Shown piece by piece: positions 28,001 to 36,394 of a DNA stretch of 64,000 nt. The notes under the pieces are model-generated. The model was not told the DNA's origin. It did not search any database and saw only the letters and a list, made by a program, of their open reading frames with translations. The stretch is from Ochrobactrum chromiisoli (GTDB lineage: Bacteria > Pseudomonadota > Alphaproteobacteria > Rhizobiales > Rhizobiaceae), in NCBI RefSeq assembly GCF_026241335.1, contig NZ_JAPHAV010000010.1, positions 1 to 64,000 of the forward strand, read 5' to 3'. Numbering within the stretch: position 1 is the first letter of the stretch; the number at the start of each line of letters is the position of its first letter. Made by a program: the position numbers and the translations under genes.

Positions 28001-28590
28001 CGCAATGGGACCAAACCATGCTCAAGGCAGGTCTCGCCCATAGCTGGTACAAGATCGAAACCGACCGCTTCGTTGCATTCCCTGGGTTCTCTGAAAGCCT
28101 TGATGCTGATTACAATGCAAATGCATTCCAAGCATTTGGTGAATTATCTCACCGTTTCGATCTGGACGGAACAGCGATAGAGCCATTTGCGAATGTTGCG
28201 GTGGTTCGTCTGCAGACCGACCGGTTCAATGAGCATGGCGGCAATGCAGCCCTCCATATTGGAAAAGAAACGACGACGGCCGCGTTCACCACGCTTGGTC
28301 TTCGCGCTTCTGCTCCAGTCGTGTTCCACAGCATGAATGCCAAGCTAAACGCTACGGTTGGTTGGCAGCATGCCTATGGCGATACCGTCCCAACGGTGGC
28401 AGCCGCCTTTGATGCCGGAACAGTATTTGAAGTGGGAGGTGATCCAATTGCCAAGGATGCTGCAATCATCAAGACAGGGTTTGATATCGATCTCGGCAAA
28501 CAGACGACGCTGGGGCTCGAATATTCCGGGCAATATGGTTCGAACTTTACTCAGAACTCTGGCAAAGCCAGGCTCAGCGTAAAGTTCTAA
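25012..28590 (+). CDS. Autotransporter with endonuclease/exonuclease/phosphatase passenger
   Basis: A 1192-residue secreted or surface protein. A signal peptide (to about residue 35, ending APAHA) is followed by an EEP-fold enzyme domain (about 38-390). The catalytic residues look intact: N47 in TLNIWN, E75 in GMQEVN, D182 and N184 in VLGDFNAGD, and D374-H375 in ISDHEPV. Two PATR passenger repeats follow (about residues 560-580 and 655-680: GAGTLVLGEANSYTGGTLVE, KSGAGVLVLNGVNTYSGGTT). A C-terminal autotransporter barrel (about 920-1192) ends in Phe. EEP enzymes include DNase I-like nucleases, sphingomyelinases and phosphodiesterases; the substrate here is unknown. The barrel should place the enzyme outside the cell. 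Confidence 0.88.
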   Translation: MAQGTTKSSRKFLGLTGRLLCGVAIAGIAAAPAHAAENYDIRVMTLNIWNKFKQNPELIADFMAAANFDVLGMQEVNNSTYVTRIPDFLETAGRGKYGNVQVSDVGIISRLPGSFGTINLGGTTQGRYVSYTQLDAQGSRPQTMIGTVHLDYADSSNSRVSEAKALNDWAKGSTQPIIVLGDFNAGDVSERGLHHVDAQIRLMQQSDGNTFYRDLSRQYVLNANQSTMRAVIQDAYPGQNIDNLSWKEWGDALSSAYKAGKDVGLLEETYPVDNNTPVTMNVLKKQYMLLQTDAIREGFKPHELNDGSTTWPSAGEDATNVWASWDRAKIDHFLASRPFGKWYAIVDDPNDPYTGVVKDIFVTRPDGTKTPISDHEPVAHDFRWVGPQLQTYTENGASKTRLVWGAGAYGFEDKNKEFILTRNNQRTDLYLGQISDDDGKPIIDGLTLEEKKTLLNCNSTDARFQEAIKDYCIDDHSFIGETAVTDGGTILVNEDAALGNADARLRLINGGLRITGSDMKTLDRTVSLEGLGWIDIADANNRVTLLQQATGEGALLKRGAGTLVLGEANSYTGGTLVEAGMLQAGAAGSFVNNTAFVVNGGKLDLNNFDVTMSSLTGEGGALSLGSAAVAINQSVNTRFDGDIDGTGSLSKSGAGVLVLNGVNTYSGGTTVKEGGLIIGDASHSNAFLGGMVSVEKGAYLGGEGIVGGLYAGAGSVIAPGNSIGTLKVAGDLTFDAAATYVAEIDASGKSDRIDVSGTATLGGAKVYVEKAAGTYMPGKRYIILSAEGGIMGSFSDFTQNMPFVDLGLAYDANKVYLDIARNAVDFTAPAKTSNQKSVAVTVEALGAGNAVYDTVVMQQSADDARRAFNALSGEIHASTRTALINDSSIIRNAAMDRIGAAFGRDENTSAIATDADSAQRAAIWGQALGQWSETGADGNAGKLKQSTGGFVAGYDAEVFENWRLGALASYSRTSFDVNDRSSSGHSDNYHLGIYGGTQWDQTMLKAGLAHSWYKIETDRFVAFPGFSESLDADYNANAFQAFGELSHRFDLDGTAIEPFANVAVVRLQTDRFNEHGGNAALHIGKETTTAAFTTLGLRASAPVVFHSMNAKLNATVGWQHAYGDTVPTVAAAFDAGTVFEVGGDPIAKDAAIIKTGFDIDLGKQTTLGLEYSGQYGSNFTQNSGKARLSVKF

Positions 28591-28807
28591 TCCCCACCCA
28601 GAAGAATCTATCGCCAGCAAAAACCTGATTTCGCTGGCGATAGAAACACAAACTGCTTCGCATTTTCGCTGGAAATACGTTAGCCGTTTATTTCCGCCAG
28701 TGCCTGCGTTTCGTCGGTGTCGATAGGACATGGCCGGCGATACGACGGTCCATGCCGAAAGCGATTGCGTCTATTCTCAGCTCATCAGATTCTGAAGGAG
28801 TGGTGGA

Positions 28808-30559
28808 ATGCGTGGCGCGGATATTTTGGTGCAAATGCTGGTTGGCTACGGAGTTGAGACAATCTTCGGGGTGCCCGGTGATACCAACGTTCCATTCTAT
28901 GAAGCATTGCAACAACGCGAAGGCGAAATCCGTCATATCATGGCACGCGATGAACGTTCTGCCGGCTACATGGCTGATGCCTATGGACGCTTCTCCAATA
29001 AGCCGGGGGTCTTCGAATGTCCGTCGGGCGCAGGTGCCATGTACTCGCTGCCGCCCGTTGCTGAGTCAAACGGCTCGTCTATCCCGGTTATCCTGCTGAC
29101 GATCGACATCCCGCTGCCGGGCGAAGGGCGTGGTGTTCTGACCGAACTTGACTGCGCCAAACTCTTTGAACCGGTGACAAAGCTCTCGGTGCAAGTAAAA
29201 TCAGCCGAGAAACTGCCAGAAATCATCCGTCGTGCGTTCCGTGTCGCCTGTTCCGGAAAACCGGGCGCGGTGCATCTCCAAATACCTGAGGATATGCTGC
29301 TTGCGGATGTCGATCCGACCCGAATATCCTTGCATGTGGAAGAAGAGTGCAAAACCTTCCCGGCTTTCCCGACGCTGCCGCCAAAAAAGAAGCTCTACGA
29401 ACTAGTGGAACTGATTGCCAGGGCTGAGCGTCCTTTGATTGTTGCAGGCGGCGGTGTCAACCGTGCCCATGCGGGCGGGTTGATTACCAAGTTTGCCGAA
29501 CGTTATGGTATTCCCATGTGCACGACGATGACCGGTCAGGGGGCTATTGATGACGATCACCGTCTCGCCATCGGCGTGATTGGGGATAACGGTTATCATC
29601 CGCATGCCAACTGGGCTCTGGAACATTCCGACTTCACGCTTTTTGTCGGTTCGCGCATCGGTTCTGTGGTGACAATCGGTTGGACTTTCCCGAAGATCAC
29701 ACTCAATAGACGCCTCGCGCAGATTGATATTTCGCCAGAAATTATGGCTAACAACTATGAAAACCTGCTCTCCATTCAAGGTGATGCGTTGCTGGTTATG
29801 GATGAGTTACTGCAAATTGAGCTGACTATTGAGCCTGAAAAACACGATCGCTGGATTGAGGAGCTGAATGCGCATCGCCGCGAGTTCTGGGAACATGCCG
29901 AAGAAGCTCTTAGCGATGAACGTGTTCCCTTGCGCCCTGAGCGCGCCGTGCGTTCCTTCAACGAAGCGCTGCGCCAGTCTGGAAAACCGGCACTGATCTA
30001 TTCGGATGCAGGCACGCCCACACCCTATATGACCCGTTTTCTCAAGATCAACGACAGCGAAACACGTTTTGCCATTCCCCGCGCTTTCGGCGGACTGGGC
30101 TCAGCTCTCCCTGCAACGGTGGGTGCATGGCGCGCCGATCCCAACAAACGCCCCATCGGGCTGTTTGGCGATGGTTCTTTTGGGATGACGGTAGGCGAGC
30201 TTGAAACGCTGGTGCGTTTACAGGTACCAGCGATCCTTATCCTATTTAACAATGGCACTTTTGGCTGGATCAAAGGTCTGCATCGTCTCAAAGGGCACAA
30301 TCAATGTTTCGGCGTGGATTTTCTGGCACCGAAGGGGCAGGCAATTGCAGAGGCCTATAGCCTGAAGGCCTGGACTGCCAAGACGGCAGATCAACTCGAT
30401 AATGCGATGGCGGAAGCGTTTGCTTGGAATGACGGCCCCTGTTTTATAGATGTCCATGTTGAATCGATCGCCGAGCGTGTGCCGCCGGTCTATTCATGGA
30501 TTCTAAAACGCGGCGAAGACCCGCTCAATTTTAAGCCTGTTGAGCGTTCTTACGCCTGA
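28808..30559 (+). CDS. Thiamine-pyrophosphate-dependent enzyme (acetolactate-synthase-like)
   Basis: A 583-residue enzyme with the three-domain architecture of the pyruvate oxidase/acetolactate synthase superfamily. The catalytic Glu is in MARDERSAGYMADAYGR (about residue 47). The middle domain contains PLIVAGGGVNRA. The C-terminal TPP-binding motif runs GDGSFGMTVGELETLVRL to ILFNN (about residues 454-480). It is not a standard IlvB: no small subunit follows and the central sequence differs. The reaction is probably a decarboxylation or carboligation of a 2-oxo acid. The nearby amino-acid importer, racemase and oxidoreductase could supply such an acid, which is inferred. Confidence 0.85.
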   Translation: MRGADILVQMLVGYGVETIFGVPGDTNVPFYEALQQREGEIRHIMARDERSAGYMADAYGRFSNKPGVFECPSGAGAMYSLPPVAESNGSSIPVILLTIDIPLPGEGRGVLTELDCAKLFEPVTKLSVQVKSAEKLPEIIRRAFRVACSGKPGAVHLQIPEDMLLADVDPTRISLHVEEECKTFPAFPTLPPKKKLYELVELIARAERPLIVAGGGVNRAHAGGLITKFAERYGIPMCTTMTGQGAIDDDHRLAIGVIGDNGYHPHANWALEHSDFTLFVGSRIGSVVTIGWTFPKITLNRRLAQIDISPEIMANNYENLLSIQGDALLVMDELLQIELTIEPEKHDRWIEELNAHRREFWEHAEEALSDERVPLRPERAVRSFNEALRQSGKPALIYSDAGTPTPYMTRFLKINDSETRFAIPRAFGGLGSALPATVGAWRADPNKRPIGLFGDGSFGMTVGELETLVRLQVPAILILFNNGTFGWIKGLHRLKGHNQCFGVDFLAPKGQAIAEAYSLKAWTAKTADQLDNAMAEAFAWNDGPCFIDVHVESIAERVPPVYSWILKRGEDPLNFKPVERSYA

Positions 30560-31476
30560 ATTTGCGACGCCGCAGCCAGAGAGTGTCTGTGGCGTTTCGC
30601 TTCTGCTATGAAACCGTCGCGAAACAGGTGAACATTTTTGGAACCCTGACGGGCCTGTGCCACACAGAGGAAATAGCTTTCTCCCGATGTTTGCACACGA
30701 TCAAGCGCAAGCTTGAGTTTTCCTGATCGCAACTCATCCTGCACGAAAATTCTGGGCGCTATGGCAAGGCCCATACCGGCGACAGCACATTCGATAATGA
30801 TGTCATGCGTTGGCAGACGCGGTCCAAAAATACGCTTATTGTAATGGATGCCGGCACCGCGCAGCCAGTGTAGCCAAAGGCTTGGCCGGTTTGAGTTTTG
30901 AATGAGCGGAAAGTCGAGCAGTTCGACATCTCCTGCCAGTCCGTTTTCAGGAACAATATCCGGAGAACCGACGACCACAAGTTCTTCAGGGAAGAGCAGG
31001 TGGCTGCGGACATTCACCCAGTTTCCGATACCACGCAGGAGAGCGAGATCAAGGTCGGATTTGCTCCAATCTAGGTCATGGGTGCAGGGAAACACTTCAA
31101 ACCATATTTGCGGATGCGTTTTGGCGATGGCGCTGATAATGCCCGGCGCCCATTTCCGCATCAGTGTTGGCGGTAGCCCGATCTTGAGCAAGCTTTGCGT
31201 TTTGTATCCACGCACCGCGTCCATTGAGACTTCTTCAAGCTTTGCCAGGATGCGTGACACTTCTTCGTAATAGCTCTGCCCTTCTTCCGTCAGAACCAGA
31301 CGTGGGCCCGCGCGCTCAAAAAGCTTAAGCCCTAGAAACAATTCAAGATTTTGAATCTGGCGGCTAACGCCGCTTTGCGTCATGCCGAGATTTTCGGATG
31401 CACGTGTGAAACTTAGATAACGCACGGAAGCATCAAAAGCGTGTAGCGCAGAAAGAGATGGAAGAAAGCGGCGCAT
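30550..31476 (-). CDS. LysR-family transcriptional regulator (GcvA-like)
   Basis: A 308-residue LysR-type regulator. The N-terminus RRFLPSLSALHAFDASVRYL with the helix-turn-helix RASENLGMTQSGVSRQIQNLE is of the GcvA/AmpR subgroup, and a full effector-binding domain follows. I choose ATG 31476 because GAGGAAA lies 7 nt upstream; an ATG 24 nt further up is weaker. Its 3' end overlaps that of the TPP enzyme by 10 nt in convergent orientation. It is divergent from the Lrp-type gene at 31592, so the targets may be the importer operon, the TPP enzyme, or both. Confidence 0.88.
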   Translation of the reverse strand: MRRFLPSLSALHAFDASVRYLSFTRASENLGMTQSGVSRQIQNLELFLGLKLFERAGPRLVLTEEGQSYYEEVSRILAKLEEVSMDAVRGYKTQSLLKIGLPPTLMRKWAPGIISAIAKTHPQIWFEVFPCTHDLDWSKSDLDLALLRGIGNWVNVRSHLLFPEELVVVGSPDIVPENGLAGDVELLDFPLIQNSNRPSLWLHWLRGAGIHYNKRIFGPRLPTHDIIIECAVAGMGLAIAPRIFVQDELRSGKLKLALDRVQTSGESYFLCVAQARQGSKNVHLFRDGFIAEAKRHRHSLAAASQIQA

Positions 31477-31591
31477 CGGATTTCCTCGGAATTTCGTCAT
31501 GAGTTTAAGTCATGCTTAATCCAATTTTCAATGCTTTTATTTGATGAAAAAGAGCCGCATTCTCTCTAAAAAATAAACATAAGGGAACACG

Positions 31592-32053
31592 ATGGACTAC
31601 GGTGATAGTATCGACCGAAATCTGGTCAGTATCCTGGAAGAAAACGCGCGTTTGCCTGCAAGCGAGCTAGCCCGGCGCGTGGGTCTTGCTCGGTCGAGCG
31701 TTCAGGAGCGGATTGGCCGTCTTGAGCGACGCGGCGTTATCCTTGGCTATCGGGCGATTGTTCGTCGCGCGCGAGATGACAATAGCATTTCGGCTTATAT
31801 GTTTATCAATGCATCGCAGCGAGTTTTGCAAAGGCTCTTTAAAACCCTGCGAGCTTATCCAGAAATTTTGACGGCTGACGCGGTCAGTGGACCTGCAAAT
31901 ATTTTCTGCCATGTACATGTTGGCTTTCTTGAAGATCTTGAAGCGCTCATAGAAGAACTTGCGCAAATCGAGGGCGTTGAGAACATCAGTTATTCAGTCG
32001 TGCTTTCAAATAAAATTAATAGGGAAGGCAGCTTTGCAGTCATACGTGCATAA
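31592..32053 (+). CDS. Lrp/AsnC-family transcriptional regulator
   Basis: A 153-residue Lrp-type regulator. The helix-turn-helix (LPASELARRVGLARSSVQERI) is followed by LERRGVILGYRAIV and a C-terminal RAM (amino-acid-sensing) domain to residue 153. Such proteins bind an amino acid and act on nearby transport or catabolic genes. It begins 115 nt from the divergent LysR gene and is followed after 31 nt by the substrate-binding protein gene of an amino-acid importer. It is therefore the likely local regulator of that operon, and probably its first gene. Confidence 0.88.
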   Translation: MDYGDSIDRNLVSILEENARLPASELARRVGLARSSVQERIGRLERRGVILGYRAIVRRARDDNSISAYMFINASQRVLQRLFKTLRAYPEILTADAVSGPANIFCHVHVGFLEDLEALIEELAQIEGVENISYSVVLSNKINREGSFAVIRA

Positions 32054-32084
32054 TCAAGCCGATTCCATAATGAGGGAAACAACA

Positions 32085-32918
32085 ATGAACAGACGTGAGT
32101 TTATGCGGGCGACGCTTCTGGGTGGTATAGCAATGATGGTTGCACCGGGCCTTTCATGGGCTTCTGATGAGGGTGCGACGCTGAAATCCATCAAGGACCG
32201 CGGCGCCCTGCGCATTGGTGTTTTTAACGGCACCGCGCCATACTATCAGAAAGACCTCATCACGGGTGAATGGAACGGCTTCTGCGTTTCCATGGGCAAG
32301 GACTTTGCGGAGTATATCGGTGTTCCGCTTGAAATGGTCGAAACCACTTGGGGCAACTCCGTTATGGATCTTCAAGGCGGCAAGATCGACATTATGTTTG
32401 CATTGAGCAACAATCCTGAGCGCGCCAAGGCCGTTGATTTCACGGCGGCTATGATGGACAACACGTTCACGGTGATCGCAAATAAAGACCGTGATATTAA
32501 AACATGGGAACAGCTGAACAAGCCTGAAATCCGTGTCGCTGTCGATCTTGGTTCAACGCAGGATCTATTTGCCCGCAAGACGCTTCCAAACTGTACACTT
32601 GTTGCTCTCAAAGGTGCGGAAGAAACAGTGATTGCGCTCCAGTCGGGCCGAGCGGATGCAATCTTGCAAGTCGCTTTGATGTCAGTGGTGACAGCGCGCA
32701 AGCTTGGTCCGAACTACAAAGTTTTTGTACCAGAACCGCAAGATAGCCAGCCAACCACTATCGGCGTGCGCAAGGATCCAAAGGGCGAGTTCCGTGATTA
32801 CGTTGATGTCTGGCTCAAAAAGCGTCGGGAAGAGGGCAAGGTAAACGAGTGGATTGTCAATAGTTTATCACTTGTTGGTGTACAACCATCTGACCTGCCG
32901 CCAACCCTTAAATTCTAA
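32085..32918 (+). CDS. Amino-acid ABC transporter substrate-binding protein, Tat-type signal
   Basis: A 277-residue binding protein of the family-3 (glutamine/polar amino acid) class. The N-terminus MNRREFMRATLLGG has the twin-arginine pattern R-R-x-F-M before a hydrophobic stretch ending LSWAS, so export by the Tat route is likely. The mature part has the typical GALRIGVFNGTAPY, EWNGFCVSMGKDFAEYIG and DLQGGKIDIMFA segments. ATG 32085 follows GAGGGAAAC; the frame is open further upstream into the Lrp gene but lacks a start signal. It groups with the permease and ATPase downstream. Confidence 0.88.
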   Translation: MNRREFMRATLLGGIAMMVAPGLSWASDEGATLKSIKDRGALRIGVFNGTAPYYQKDLITGEWNGFCVSMGKDFAEYIGVPLEMVETTWGNSVMDLQGGKIDIMFALSNNPERAKAVDFTAAMMDNTFTVIANKDRDIKTWEQLNKPEIRVAVDLGSTQDLFARKTLPNCTLVALKGAEETVIALQSGRADAILQVALMSVVTARKLGPNYKVFVPEPQDSQPTTIGVRKDPKGEFRDYVDVWLKKRREEGKVNEWIVNSLSLVGVQPSDLPPTLKF

Positions 32919-32931
32919 AGCGGCAGCCATC

Positions 32932-33645
32932 ATGCATCATCAGAAAAATTCACTCGGTGTCATCATGCTTGACACCGGTTTCCCGCGGCCGCCTGGAGAT
33001 GTTGGCAATCCGGCATCTTGGGAAATGCGAGTACGCTTCAAGAAAGTCAGCGGTGCATCGCCCGACAAAATCATCCGCCAAGGTGGGGTGGGGTTGATTG
33101 ATGACTTCGTTGTTGCAGGCGAAGCATTGATCGCTGAAGGGTGCAGCGCACTGGTAACGTCGTGTGGTTTTATGGCCAGACATCAAAGCACACTGAGTGC
33201 TAAATTATCAGTGCCGATTGCCACTTCCAGCTTGCTGCAATTGCCGATGGTTGGTGCATTGATTGGGCAGAAACGCAAAGTTGGCGTCATTACCTATGAT
33301 GAAACGAGCCTGGATGCGGCGATTTTTGCGGCCTGTGGGGCCGATATCCATACACCCCGGATTGGTATGCCAAATGGGGGGGCGTTTCGCGACTTGATTG
33401 AAGGCAGCGGGAATTACGACCGTATGGCATTAGAGGCGGAGATACTGGGCGCCGCACGAGAACTGAAGTCACGCGAGCCAAATCTGGGTGCCGTTGTTCT
33501 TGAATGCACGAACATGCCGCCATTTGCACAAGCCGTGGCTAAGGAATGCGGCGTGCCGGTTTTTGATGTGCTGTCACTTGGGCATTGGCTATTCGGCTCA
33601 ACTTCTCTCCGTGCCTTTGCCGGGGTGTCAGAAAGAGTGAATTAA
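32932..33645 (+). CDS. Aspartate/glutamate-racemase-type protein
   Basis: A 237-residue cytoplasmic protein of the Asp/Glu/hydantoin racemase superfamily. The two catalytic-type cysteines are in ALVTSCGFMARHQ (first half) and VVLECTNMPPFAQAV (second half), as expected for the two-base mechanism. It lies between the binding-protein gene and the permease gene of an amino-acid importer and shares TAATG with the permease start, so it is made together with the transporter. It probably interconverts D and L forms of the imported compound or a relative. ATG 32932 is chosen, though the ribosome site is weak. Confidence 0.82.
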   Translation: MHHQKNSLGVIMLDTGFPRPPGDVGNPASWEMRVRFKKVSGASPDKIIRQGGVGLIDDFVVAGEALIAEGCSALVTSCGFMARHQSTLSAKLSVPIATSSLLQLPMVGALIGQKRKVGVITYDETSLDAAIFAACGADIHTPRIGMPNGGAFRDLIEGSGNYDRMALEAEILGAARELKSREPNLGAVVLECTNMPPFAQAVAKECGVPVFDVLSLGHWLFGSTSLRAFAGVSERVN

Positions 33646-34301
33646 TGGACTATCAATGGGACTTTTCCGGCCTTTGGCAATATCGGGGATTATTCGTTCA
33701 GGGGCTAGCTTATACTGTTGGCTTCACGATTATCAGCGTCATTTCCGGTGTTATAGTCGGCACGGTCTTTGCCCTCGGCAGGCTTTCCGGCAATAAGATC
33801 ATCACCGCACCTATCATGGCAGTGGTTGAGATTTTCCGCTGTACACCTGTACTGGTGCAGCTCATCTGGTGTTATTATGCCCTGCCCATGCTGGTTGGAT
33901 TTGAAATTTCGCCAGCTATGGCGGCTTTCATCACACTCACCTTTTATGGTGCCGCATTTTACGCGGAAATCATTCGTGGTGGTATTGTTTCGATTGATGC
34001 GGGGCAATGGGATGCCGGGCGCGCCATCGGTATGCGCCGCGGCCAGCTTATGGGAAAGATTATTCTGCCACAGGCGCTGCGCCGTATGGTTCCGCCGCTG
34101 GTCAATCAGTCAGTCTTGCAGCTTAAGAACACATCGCTTTTGTCGGTTCTTGCTGTTCCCGATCTTCTTTATCAGGGTCAGCTTGTCACCTCTGCAACTT
34201 ATCGACCGCTCGAAACCTATACCCTGATTGCCGTACTTTATTTTGCAGTTCTGTTTCCTCTGACACGTCTCGCCCATGGATTGGAGGGGAAGCTGAAATG
34301 A
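33645..34301 (+). CDS. Amino-acid ABC transporter permease
   Basis: A 218-residue inner-membrane permease of the HisMQ type, with about five membrane spans. The EAA-type loop is DAGRAIGMRRGQLMGKIILPQ. Typical family segments are VVEIFRCTPVLVQLIW and FYAEIIRGGIVSIDAGQ. Its ATG overlaps the racemase stop (TAATG). Only one permease gene is present, so it probably works as a homodimer with the ATPase encoded next. Confidence 0.9.
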   Translation: MDYQWDFSGLWQYRGLFVQGLAYTVGFTIISVISGVIVGTVFALGRLSGNKIITAPIMAVVEIFRCTPVLVQLIWCYYALPMLVGFEISPAMAAFITLTFYGAAFYAEIIRGGIVSIDAGQWDAGRAIGMRRGQLMGKIILPQALRRMVPPLVNQSVLQLKNTSLLSVLAVPDLLYQGQLVTSATYRPLETYTLIAVLYFAVLFPLTRLAHGLEGKLK

Positions 34302-34340
34302 CGAACTGTATCAAGCAGGCAATCCTCGTGGAGATAAACC

Positions 34341-35111
34341 ATGAATGCTGAACCGATGATCGAAGTGCGTGGGCTGAAAAAATCCTTTGGCGACATTGAA
34401 GTGCTGCGCAATATAAGCCTTACCGTTGAGCGTGGGCAGGTTGTGGCGCTGATTGGGCCGAGCGGCTCCGGTAAATCGACATTGCTGCGCAGTCTCAATC
34501 TGCTCTCGTTGCCCGATGCCGGGTACATCGCAATCGGTGAGCAGAAGATAGATTTTTCGTCAGGGAACGTATTACTCAAGGACAAATATCTCGCGGCATT
34601 CCGCGCCAATACCGGAATGGTGTTCCAGAACTTCAATTTATTTCCGCATATGAGCGTTCTCGATAACGTCATGATCGGACCGGTTACGGTTCTTAAACAG
34701 GACAAAAAAACAGCACGTCAGCTGGCCATGGAATTATTGGACAAGGTCGGGCTTGCAGCCCGTGCTGACGCCAGACCAGAGCAGCTCTCAGGCGGTCAGA
34801 AGCAGCGTGTTGCGATTGCAAGGGCGCTCGCGATGCAGCCCGATGTGATGCTGTTTGACGAGGCAACATCGGCTCTCGATCCGGCGTTGGTTGGTGAAGT
34901 TCTGGCGGTTATCAGGCAGCTGGCGGAGCAGGGCATGACGATGATCCTGGTGACCCACGAAATGGCTTTCGCCCGTGATGTCGCTGACAAGGTCATCTTC
35001 ATGCAGGACGGTTACGTTGTTGAAACCGGCGATGCTCGTCAGGTGATTAATCAGCCCCAGAAAGCAGAAACCCGAGAGTTTCTAAGCCATTTCCACGGTG
35101 GTCTCGCATAA
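34341..35111 (+). CDS. Amino-acid ABC transporter ATP-binding protein
   Basis: A 256-residue ATPase of the GlnQ/HisP type: Walker A GPSGSGKSTLLR, Q-loop GMVFQNFNLFPHMS, signature LSGGQKQRVAIARAL, Walker B VMLFDEATSALDP and the switch LVTHEMAFARDVAD. No extra C-terminal domain follows, as usual for polar amino-acid importers. It lies 39 nt after the permease and 26 nt before the DadA-like gene on the same strand. Confidence 0.92.
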   Translation: MNAEPMIEVRGLKKSFGDIEVLRNISLTVERGQVVALIGPSGSGKSTLLRSLNLLSLPDAGYIAIGEQKIDFSSGNVLLKDKYLAAFRANTGMVFQNFNLFPHMSVLDNVMIGPVTVLKQDKKTARQLAMELLDKVGLAARADARPEQLSGGQKQRVAIARALAMQPDVMLFDEATSALDPALVGEVLAVIRQLAEQGMTMILVTHEMAFARDVADKVIFMQDGYVVETGDARQVINQPQKAETREFLSHFHGGLA

Positions 35112-35137
35112 ATGCACGCGCAGAATGGATAAATGTC

Positions 35138-36394
35138 ATGACAGCCAATGTTATTGTCGTCGGAGCTGGCATTATTGGCTCCACAACCGCATTGCGGCTC
35201 GCCGAAGCCGGTCTGAAAGTAACACTCTGCGACGGTTCAGAACCAGGGGGCGAGCAAAGCGCAAGCTATGGCAATGGGGGCTGGATCAGCCCAGCTTCTA
35301 TTATTCCCATGAGCATTCCGGGACTATGGCGGAAGGTTCCCGGATTTCTGCTCGATCGCAACGGGCCACTGACCCTTGATTGGAAATCGGTTCCAAGGTT
35401 GACGCCATGGCTTTTGCGTTTCCTGCTCGCAGGCGCCACAAAATCGCGGGTGACAAAAACTGCGGCCAAGCTCAATTGGCTGCTTCATGATGGGCCGAAA
35501 CGCCACCTTGAGCTGGCCAGCAAGACGGGGCAGGAACATCTTATCGTGCAGAAGGGTTTGCTTTACGCCTATCCTGATCGTGCTGCCTTTGAAGCTGAAG
35601 CGCTTAGCTGGCAGCTGCGGCGCGATAACGGCGTTGTTTTTGACGAATGGCAAGAAGTACAGCTTCGCGAACATGTTCCCGCGCTTGGGGGCAATTTTCG
35701 CTTTGCCATTCATGTGAAGGAAGGTGCCCATTGTCTCGATACCGGGACCTATGTCGCAGGTATTGCTACACAGGCGGAAAAAGCGGGCGTCCATCGCGTG
35801 CGCATGAATGTTGTCAGGATACTTACCGGTGTTTCGCCACGTGTCGTCTTCGACAACAATGAAAGTATTACCGCCGATTATATTGTGCTTGCCGCCGGTA
35901 TTCATTCGAGACGCCTTATGAGCGATCTTGGCATGCATGTGCCCATGCAAAGTGAACGGGGCTATCACGTCACACTCCCGATGAAGAAAGTTCCTTTTGA
36001 TATTCCTATTATGCCGAGTACAGGGCGAATGGGAAATACGCCGACCAATATGGGCTTGCGGCTTTCCGGTCAGGTTGAACTTGCAACGATTGACAAGGCT
36101 CCTGACTGGCGACGTTCAGAGGTGCTGTTAAAACATGCTTTGTCAAGCTATCCCAATCTAGCAAAGCAGGATTTAAAACATCTCAAACTGTGGATGGGGC
36201 ATCGCCCGTCGCCCGCAGACGGGGTTCCGGTGATCGGTAAACTCACACGTCATCCAGGACTTATTGCAGCCTTTGGTCACGGCCATATTGGGATCGCCAC
36301 CGCCCCTAAAACTGCCGAAATGGTTCTTGATGCGATCAATAATACGTCTTCCGAAAGAGCGCACGCTTTCTCACCAGCACGCTTTGGCCATTAG
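35138..36394 (+). CDS. FAD-dependent D-amino-acid dehydrogenase-like oxidoreductase
   Basis: A 418-residue flavoprotein of the DadA/DAO family. The N-terminal Rossmann motif is VIVVGAGIIGSTTALRLAEAG. A YGNGGWISPASIIP segment matches the DadA region near the flavin, and the C-terminal end (MGHRPSPADGVPVIGKL, AFGHGHIGIATAP) is typical. DadA-type enzymes oxidise D-amino acids to 2-oxo acids, passing electrons to the respiratory chain. It ends the operon with an amino-acid importer and a racemase. A route of uptake, racemisation and oxidation is a reasonable inference. Confidence 0.87.
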   Translation: MTANVIVVGAGIIGSTTALRLAEAGLKVTLCDGSEPGGEQSASYGNGGWISPASIIPMSIPGLWRKVPGFLLDRNGPLTLDWKSVPRLTPWLLRFLLAGATKSRVTKTAAKLNWLLHDGPKRHLELASKTGQEHLIVQKGLLYAYPDRAAFEAEALSWQLRRDNGVVFDEWQEVQLREHVPALGGNFRFAIHVKEGAHCLDTGTYVAGIATQAEKAGVHRVRMNVVRILTGVSPRVVFDNNESITADYIVLAAGIHSRRLMSDLGMHVPMQSERGYHVTLPMKKVPFDIPIMPSTGRMGNTPTNMGLRLSGQVELATIDKAPDWRRSEVLLKHALSSYPNLAKQDLKHLKLWMGHRPSPADGVPVIGKLTRHPGLIAAFGHGHIGIATAPKTAEMVLDAINNTSSERAHAFSPARFGH

